Assembly (NCBI RefSeq): GCF_037392515.1
Contig: NC_090291.1
Coordinates: 29,436,001 to 29,500,000 of the forward strand
Direction: 5' to 3'
DNA: 64,000 bases
DNA from: Haliotis asinina
Lineage: Eukaryota; Mollusca; Gastropoda; Lepetellida; Haliotidae
Both the position numbers and the translations under genes were made by a program. Below are positions 57,560-64,000 of this stretch, piece by piece. Position 1 is the stretch's first letter. Each line of letters begins with the position of its first letter. The notes below the pieces were generated by a model. That model searched no databases, was not told the DNA's origin, and worked only from the letters and a program-made list of their open reading frames with translations.

Positions 57560-57705
57560 GTAGTGTGATTTTGTCCAACACCTCGGGGTTTTGGGTTTGA
57601 TTCACTATGTGGTTACAATGTGTGAAACTTGTTTATCATGTCCCCTGCTGTGATGTTGCTTGAATATTGCTAAAAGCAGCTTAAAACCATTCTCACTAAA
57701 AGACC
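57560..57705 (+). repeat. Degenerate SINE-B
   Basis: Weak A-box (TAGTGTGATTTTGTCCAAC), B-box-like GGGTTTGATTCACTATGTGG, core TGTCCCCTGCTGTGATGTTG, CTTGAATATTGCTAAAAGCA, weak tail. Confidence 0.75.
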
Positions 57706-57896
57706 CCATACTATGCCATATTTAATATCTTGTTTCTAAATTGGTTTTTAAAATGGCATCAAGCTTGTTCATTCTATGAAAATAGGGCATCAGTTGTTAA
57801 TGTTGTTATCTTTCAGTTTGAAAGGAAATTCAGAGATTATTTTGAGATAGATATTTTTCTAGATTTACTAATATTTGCTCATTATGTTCAATTTCC

Positions 57897-58436
57897 CAGT
57901 GACCTGTGAAGGTCTGGGGTAGAATAGGCCTTCAGTAACTTACACTTGCCATAAGGTAACTATGCCTTTTTGAAGAGGCGACTTAACAGGATCGGGTGGT
58001 CAAACTCGCTGGCTTGGTTCACACGTCATCAGTTTCTAATTGCGCAGATGTATGACCATGCTGTTGATCACTGGATTGTCTACTCCAGACTCAATCATTT
58101 ACAGAATGCCACCATATAGTGAGTGAGTGACTTTAGTTTTACACCTCACTCAGCAATATTCCAGCTATATGGCGGCGGTCTGTAAATAATCGAGTCTGGA
58201 CCAGACAATCCAATGATCAACAACATGAGCGTTGATCTGCGCAATTGGGAACCGGTGATGCCAGCGAGCCTGACCACCTGCTCCCATTCATCGTCTCTTA
58301 TGACAAGCATAGTCACCTTTTATGGCAAGCATGGGTTGCTGAAGGCCTATTCTACCCCGGGACCTTCATGGGTCCAACTCCACCATATAGCTGGAATATG
58401 GCTGAGTATGGTGTAAAACACAACTCACTCACTCAG
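57897..58436 (+). repeat. SINE-A split by an inverted SINE-A
   Basis: The outer copy (GTGACCTGTGAAGGTCTGGG to ACAGAATGCCACCATATAG, 57897-58119) is interrupted. It resumes at 58380 with CCACCATATAG, then CTGGAATATGGCTGAGTATG and CACAACTCACTCACTC. Confidence 0.93.
58120..58379 (-). mobile_element. SINE-A inserted in SINE-A, 11-bp target duplication
   Basis: A 260-bp minus-strand copy: TGAGTGAGTGACTTTAGTTT, ACACCTCACTCAGCAATATT, TATGGCGGCGGTCTGTAAAT, ATCTGCGCAATTGGGAACC, and GGCCTATTCTACCCCGGGAC. Bounded by CCACCATATAG at 58109-58119 and 58380-58390. Confidence 0.95.
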
Positions 58437-58439
58437 TTT

Positions 58440-59640
58440 CCCAGCAATGTGGTCCTGAGATAATCTTTTGGCCATGTGTATATGATACCCATACTTGTGA
58501 AACTAAGTGGCTATTTCCAAATTTAAGTGGGTATCTAATAAGATTTGATGCCAACCATTTTTTAGTCTGGGGTATTTATTTCAAATAACAAGTTTAAGAG
58601 GTGCAACATGTTTTCCTTCAATAATAGAGATAATACAAGATCCTTCAGGTTACAGATCAATAAGAAATAATACTAAGTTATGGCTAACAGCTAATGTAGC
58701 TTTATCAACTCAAGCTGTGAGAATATGTGCCTTGATCCATGTCCGTTTTGGTGCCACTAACAGCTAATGTCTTAAGTTCATTTAAGTTCATCACCTTCAA
58801 TTGAACCGGATTGTGAAACACAGCACTTGCCTATTAATTCATCGAACAGTCCTCCAGTGAAATAGTTTCTGTTTGTAGTGTACAAAAATAGATATTTTAT
58901 TTTGGGTGTGTGTAAGCTTTCAGCCATGCTCTCTCTTGTTTACATGCATGTGGAAATTCGATACATTTAAGGATCACATGACAGTCATGTTCAACGTAGA
59001 TTAAATACATTTCTTTGAATTTCTAATACTTGCATGCAAGTTTTGAAAAGATATGTCTTTCAGACATGGAGAGAACATACTTAAGAATAATTAAACCTTT
59101 TCAACATCTTGGCTTAACCACAAATCTGTAAGATCTCATGTAAATGATAACATTCTTAATTCAGACACCCGGGTACATTTTCCTCTTTCAGTTTCATCCA
59201 TTACTTATAACATATAACATTGGTGAAAGTAATGATAATTTCGCATTCACATTAACTTAATCCAATATTTAACAACATGCAGTTGTGTAGTTGTAAAAAT
59301 ATTATACCGCCCAAGTTCGCCCAAAATTGCTTTGTTAGATCAGGTTTAAGAATTGCAGTATGAATATTTTCAATTGAATCATAATGCCTGGACAAGACAA
59401 GCAAGTGATTGATATTATTGATAATGTTACAATGGCACAATCAACCAAGTAACAGGTTAAAAGGTAATAGAGGGTTGTTGCCGCTTACATAGGTTACCAG
59501 TTGCTGGGGGATCTCTTCTAAACCTACTCTTTCTAGAACTACACAGAGTAGGGATACATTCTTACCTATCTTCCAGGACAGTGTATAGACCATAATGTAA
59601 GTTTCACATGACATTACATGTAGCTGAATGTAAGCTTCCC
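58440..59640. other. G-alpha-s intron, no feature seen
   Basis: AT-rich intronic sequence without recognised repeats or exons. Confidence 0.5.
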
Positions 59641-59644
59641 GTTT

Positions 59645-59985
59645 GACATGGCAGTTTATGGTTCAGTGTAAGTTTCCAGTTTCACATGACAGTTTATGTT
59701 TCAGTGTAAGTTTCCAGTTTCACATGACAGTTTATGGTTCAGTGTAAGTTTCCAGTTTCACATGACAGTTTATTTCAATGCAAGTGTCACATGGCAGTTT
59801 ATGGTTCAGTGTAAGTTTCCAGTTTCACATGACAGTTTATGGTTCAGTGTAAGTTTCCAGTTTCACATGACAGTTTATGGTTCAGTGTAAGTTTCCAGTT
59901 TCACATGACAGTTTATGGTTCAGTGTAAGTTTCCAGTTGACACATGACAGTGTTACTTTCCAGTGTCACATGAACATTGTCCAGT
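59645..59985 (+). repeat. 38-bp minisatellite, ~8 units
   Basis: Unit TTTATGGTTCAGTGTAAGTT / TCCAGTTTCACATGACAG. Most copies are identical; one is shortened near 59770-59800 and the ends decay (to about 59985). The 64-codon frame over it is an artefact of the array. Confidence 0.95.
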
Positions 59986-59989
59986 CAGT

Positions 59990-62510
59990 GTAAGATTAAT
60001 CAAGAACTATTTCAGATACAGAATATTGCACACAACACTAGTCTATCGTCATCTTGTAATGTGTATTAATTATTGATTTAATTCAAAGTCGCCCAAGTGT
60101 TTGACACTACATGCCTTGCCAGAGTGGAGAATCCTGCAAAATACAAATTCATAATGAACAATAAGCTTTGAGTTAAAAATAGGGACAAATGTGTTTCATG
60201 CAACTTTATTCACAAAAGGTTACATTTGAGTAAACAATGCCCATGAGTCTTTCAAAAATATGATTTTGGTTCTAATTTTCTTCAGACTTCGTGTTTTTGA
60301 AGTTTTGTTCGCAGACGGGTTGGTGTATTATTTACATTTCTTGTCTTAATCTTTACTTAAATCCATTTTGTAAAATGAACATTTTGGTGGAACCAAACAA
60401 TTCTTAAATTATTGTTATGAAATTTAATGAAAAGGGGCTAAGGGACTTTGTTTTCTGAAACTGCACTAATCTAACTTGCATGTTTGTTTGGGGGTTTGTA
60501 ATAGGGACTGCTTTTATTCATGTGCTGTTTGTTTGGTTGCAGGTGTGACAATTAGCTTGTTCGTATACAGTGATACATGTATCTGAAACATTAGACAGTC
60601 TTTATTATCTGTGTGTACTTCTCGAGTTCATATAGGCTTCACAAAGTGGCTAATGATAATGAATATTCACTAAACTAGGTCCCCAGTACCTTGTGAATGC
60701 TTGTCTGAAGCATTCATACCTACTCATGTCATTCCGACAAGCTAGATGGCAACTAATACCCTTCTCAGGGCTACTTTTATGATTGGGTCTTGTCTAATTG
60801 CAAACTGGCAGAGAGATAATCTAGGACTGTTTCCAGTGAAAGATAACTCTGAATTTCCAAACATGGCTACTCTGAGAAAATGCCAGTTAATTTATAATGC
60901 AAAAATGAAAGTCACTTTAATTAACTTTCTTACAAATATGAGTAACAAGATAATGTTGTAAGCACAGAGATTATTTTGAAATCAATAATCATAAAGAAAC
61001 TATTTGACCACATTTCACATTTTACTATGCAGAATTTGATTGGTTTGTCAACATTCTTAGTAGTAATGCAGTACTATACAGTTACTAGTCGTCTTGTTGG
61101 TCACAGAAGGAAGCAAGCAGTTATGAATGTCTTTGACCATGCATCATGCAATGCTTGTTGCTCATCATATCAACCGCTGGTTCGCAAGACTCATCTGATG
61201 CTGAAGCTGTTGTGATTGATCCTTAATGGCTGCTGTTGTTAACTGTGAGAATTATTAAACATCAACACTGTGGAATCTGCATGGTCACTGTAGAAGGATG
61301 TGTGAATTTTACCTACTGTTTCACTCTAGTGAACAGATTCACAGAACAATTTCGTTGCCACCATGATCACATTTAAGTAAATTATTTCAGTTTGCATTGA
61401 GAAAAAATTAGAAAGGCAGGGCAAAGACTTATACTTTCCCAGACAGATCGTCTAAGGATATCTTTCCATTGCTAAATGTCTATTGTTGTTGCCGTGAGAA
61501 CTATACCTATTAATATAGCATGGTCGGGATATAAATAGGAATGATATTGCATTTATTGCATCTCAGTGTTAAATCCAACAATTATTGTTGGCAATATGAA
61601 TATGATATTACCCAACCTGTCAACCATGAACTGCATGAATGTTATCCATTTATCTGGTTTGAAATAAGCAGCTGCTTCGAATTTATTTCAACACTTTATT
61701 CAACGTGTTGATGGCATGAAATTATGATGTCAGTTGTAGTCCATTGACCAACAATCGGCGCTGGTGTCTTCCACCTCCTGGTTTTTTATGCAGCTCATGC
61801 ATGTAGAGTCTTATCTTCCTGGCGACAATAATGGCTTTGGGTATTTGTTAGCGTTCTGTGAGAAAATGTAATGGTTTGATGGAGCTGTGTACCAGGGTGG
61901 CATATTCGGGGAGGATTAGTCAGAGGGCTGGTTAGTCATGTCATTGATATCGGAGGCACTATGTTCATTGTTCTTACCTGTCAGTTAGTGGTTTGAAATA
62001 TAATTCAATCATGGATGGTGTTTTGTTGTGGTTATTGACTCGGGCAAGGTTCCTAATATCACACTAAGTGAATTATATTTCTGATTGATTTAGCATTATG
62101 TATTGTCAGCCAGTATTTGTTGTTTTTGAAATTTTGATTGTTGGTTATTTTCTTTTGAAATTACTAGGTGTGCAGGTTTGATTACAAAATATCATCTGTT
62201 ATATTGCGTCTCATTAAATTTGCATTTTGACTGATCCAATGAGTAAACATGGTGAATTTATTGATTTAGACTTGCTATAATCACTTAAGTGCACACATTG
62301 CACATGTAGAGATTCTGAAGTTATGAGGTGACAGAATATGTACTGATCCTGATTTGATTCTCTCTAGTTATCCTGACAGTGAAAACTTTCTGTGATATGT
62401 TTCCCAAGAATAATACAAACAACTCACCCAAGTACACCCACCATGACAGAGCTGGTGTTGGGTGTTTTTTTTCCTTAGTTCATTTCAAGCTATCGAATAG
62501 AATTTCGAAG
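59990..62510. other. G-alpha-s intron, no feature seen
   Basis: About 2.5 kb of AT-rich intronic sequence. Frames at 60746 and 60976 have no domain, and no G-alpha exon is recognisable. Confidence 0.5.
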
Positions 62511-62512
62511 TG

Positions 62513-62690
62513 GCTGGCACGGTAGCTTAGTAGTTAAAGCGTTCACTCATCACACCAAAGACCTAGGTTCAATTCCCCACATGCAATTCATAGTGATGCC
62601 AATTCCTGATGTCTTTTGTCATGGTATTGCTGGAAATTGGAATACTGCTAATAATGATATAAAACTAAGCTCTTTCACTCACTACACCTA
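62513..62690 (+). repeat. SINE-B copy
   Basis: A-box GCACGGTAGCTTAGTAGTTA, AAGCGTTCACTCATCACACC, B-box GGTTCAATTCCCCACATGC, CATGGTATTGCTGGAAATTG, tail ATAAAACTAAGC / TCTTTCACTCACT. Near full length. Confidence 0.9.
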
Positions 62691-62699
62691 ACGTTGACA

Positions 62700-63775
62700 T
62701 TAGGTTGTGTAACAGCATTAGAATTCTAGTAATAGTTTGGATAGTAGTCAGTATGTAAGGAAATATACTTTTACACACTAGGACCAAGTTTCCCTTGCCT
62801 GATTGGCTGTAGGATGGTTATGTATCGGGCATGCTTGCTGCATATTTGACACAGTTGAACAGTATTAATCCTTCATGATCCTTGGAGGTGCAACTTAAGA
62901 TTGGTTCATGCTCAGAGGTGCGATATGTAAAATCTAGGACTAGCCACAAGCTTAATGCTGAGTAAAGTAAGATATCTTATGGACAAAAGAAGCTTTGCTC
63001 AAAGTCCATGCATTAACATTGTGAATTACTGAAAATAATGCTGCATGACGAGTTTGAGCTTTTGGATGAAACCTTCTGTTGCACAATTTGATATTTTTAT
63101 TAATATCAATAGATTTTTGTGTGAAACACTGCCATGTAGCATGTGAAAAGGATTTCCTAGTGGCTTCAGTTGCTCAGATGCTTGATAGTAGTACCCATGA
63201 AATTTTATGATAGGTAAATAGCTACCAGTAAGCTTTGACGATAAGGCACTACTGGAGGAAAAGACTTTGTTGAGGTTATAGTGAGATTCATGCGATATTT
63301 ACAGAAAATACTGATCAAGCTGAAAAATGTGTACTAGTATAATGCAGTTTAGTAATAAGGGAGACTAAGCTTGTAGTATTCTGATAAATAAGAAAAATAG
63401 ATATGCACAGGCTATTTCAGCTTCTTGAGAAATGCTTTACTTGTCATATGCTTCACTGTGTGCTCCTGATTAACTTTTATGTTAGCCTGCAAATTTTCAA
63501 GACTCCCAAACACCAATAGATAACTTAACTGACAGTTGGATGTTTTATGAGGTGTAAACAGATTTATTTTGCAAATTAAGAGAGCACAGAAAAACAAACT
63601 TATAATTGACAAGTAGCAATGTTAACAAACATCAACAATGTTGAGACTCAACATTTGAACTAACATTGTTTGGTAACTATGACCAAATGCTTGGTTTATA
63701 CTGTTAAGGAGATTTAATAAGTGATTCCTCCTCATTTTTCTGATCACCTGAGACACTTTAAGGCATATTTGATGT
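62700..63775. other. G-alpha-s intron, no feature seen
   Basis: Unique-looking AT-rich intronic sequence. Confidence 0.5.
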
Positions 63776-63779
63776 TTGA

Positions 63780-63960
63780 TTCAGGCAGGAACTGGTCTTG
63801 AGCAACCCATGCTTGTCATGGGGGTGGGTGGTTATAGTTGGTGTACGCTCGATGTATGTCATTGTATCTCAACTGCTTAGATAGATGCATAGATGTCAAT
63901 CACTGTATTGTCTGGTCCAGACTTGATTATTGACAGACCACTGGAATATTGTCAACCAAC
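63780..63960 (+). repeat. SINE-A copy, shortened
   Basis: GGCAGGAACTGGTCTTGAGC, AACCCATGCTTGTCATGG, TGTCATTGTATCTCAACTGC, TCACTGTATTGTCTGGTCCA, GATTATTGACAGACCACTGG, AATATTGTCAACCAAC. Part of the head and the ACTC tail are missing. Confidence 0.85.
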
Positions 63961-64000
63961 AAGATAAAAGGGCATCTCGTTGCCTCATAACTATTGCCTA

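Overview
This is animal genomic DNA, almost certainly from a gastropod mollusc and most likely an abalone (Haliotis). Genes are split by kilobase introns with GT/AG boundaries. Microsatellites and minisatellites are dense. Two abundant short interspersed repeats, called SINE-A and SINE-B here, recur more than 20 times in both orientations with (ACTC)n-type tails that I recognise from abalone sequence. The genus call rests on that recognition, not on a search. There is no operon structure or any other prokaryotic feature. || Two protein-coding genes can be read with confidence, both on the + strand. (1) A complete five-exon omega-class glutathione S-transferase lies at 32453-41776 and encodes 236 residues. 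Exon 1 is tiny (25 nt) and exon 2 carries the catalytic-cysteine motif RFCPFAQR; all four introns keep the reading frame. A polyadenylation signal follows at 41872. (2) The 5' end of a stimulatory G-protein alpha subunit (G-alpha-s, GNAS-type) starts at 55157. Exons 1-3 are present and give 84 residues including the P-loop; the remaining exons lie beyond an intron of at least 8.2 kb that runs off the window. || The rest is intergenic or intronic and is dominated by repeats. 1-12.5 kb: scattered SINEs, a 99-bp-arm palindrome built around a tRNA-like sequence (413-680), and microsatellites. 13-14.7 kb: a 40-bp minisatellite of about 33 units with degenerate edges. 16-19.5 kb: a ~80-bp tandem array, a poly-G run, a 68-bp array apparently born from a SINE-A fragment, and SINE-A copies. 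22.1-22.8 kb: a 614-bp element without inverted ends, with a palindrome at one end. 25.3-25.6 kb: a long compound microsatellite. 28.7-31.7 kb: a decayed LINE broken by a 501-bp inverted-repeat transposon with a 9-bp target duplication, and carrying a duplicated piece of itself fused to a 5S-rRNA-like segment. || The GST introns hold their own archaeology. A 30-bp minisatellite in intron 2 was split by a 5'-truncated RNase-H LINE, and that LINE contains a second copy of the 22-kb element. Intron 2 also holds a short palindromic relative of the 413-680 element. Intron 3 holds a 1,279-bp TTAA-flanked DNA transposon with a dead THAP-domain reading frame (Kolobok-like), and several SINEs. 42-54.8 kb: palindromic duplications, a 32-bp pyrimidine-strand minisatellite, a dense SINE cluster with a SINE-in-SINE insertion, a 43-bp array interrupted by a 103-bp foldback element, and (AAAT)n. 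The G-alpha-s intron holds further nested SINEs and a 38-bp minisatellite. || I found no convincing new gene system. The most unusual content is the nested-transposon record, the shared 3' tail that links both SINE families to the RNase-H LINE, and the unclassified element with direct GACATT flanks.
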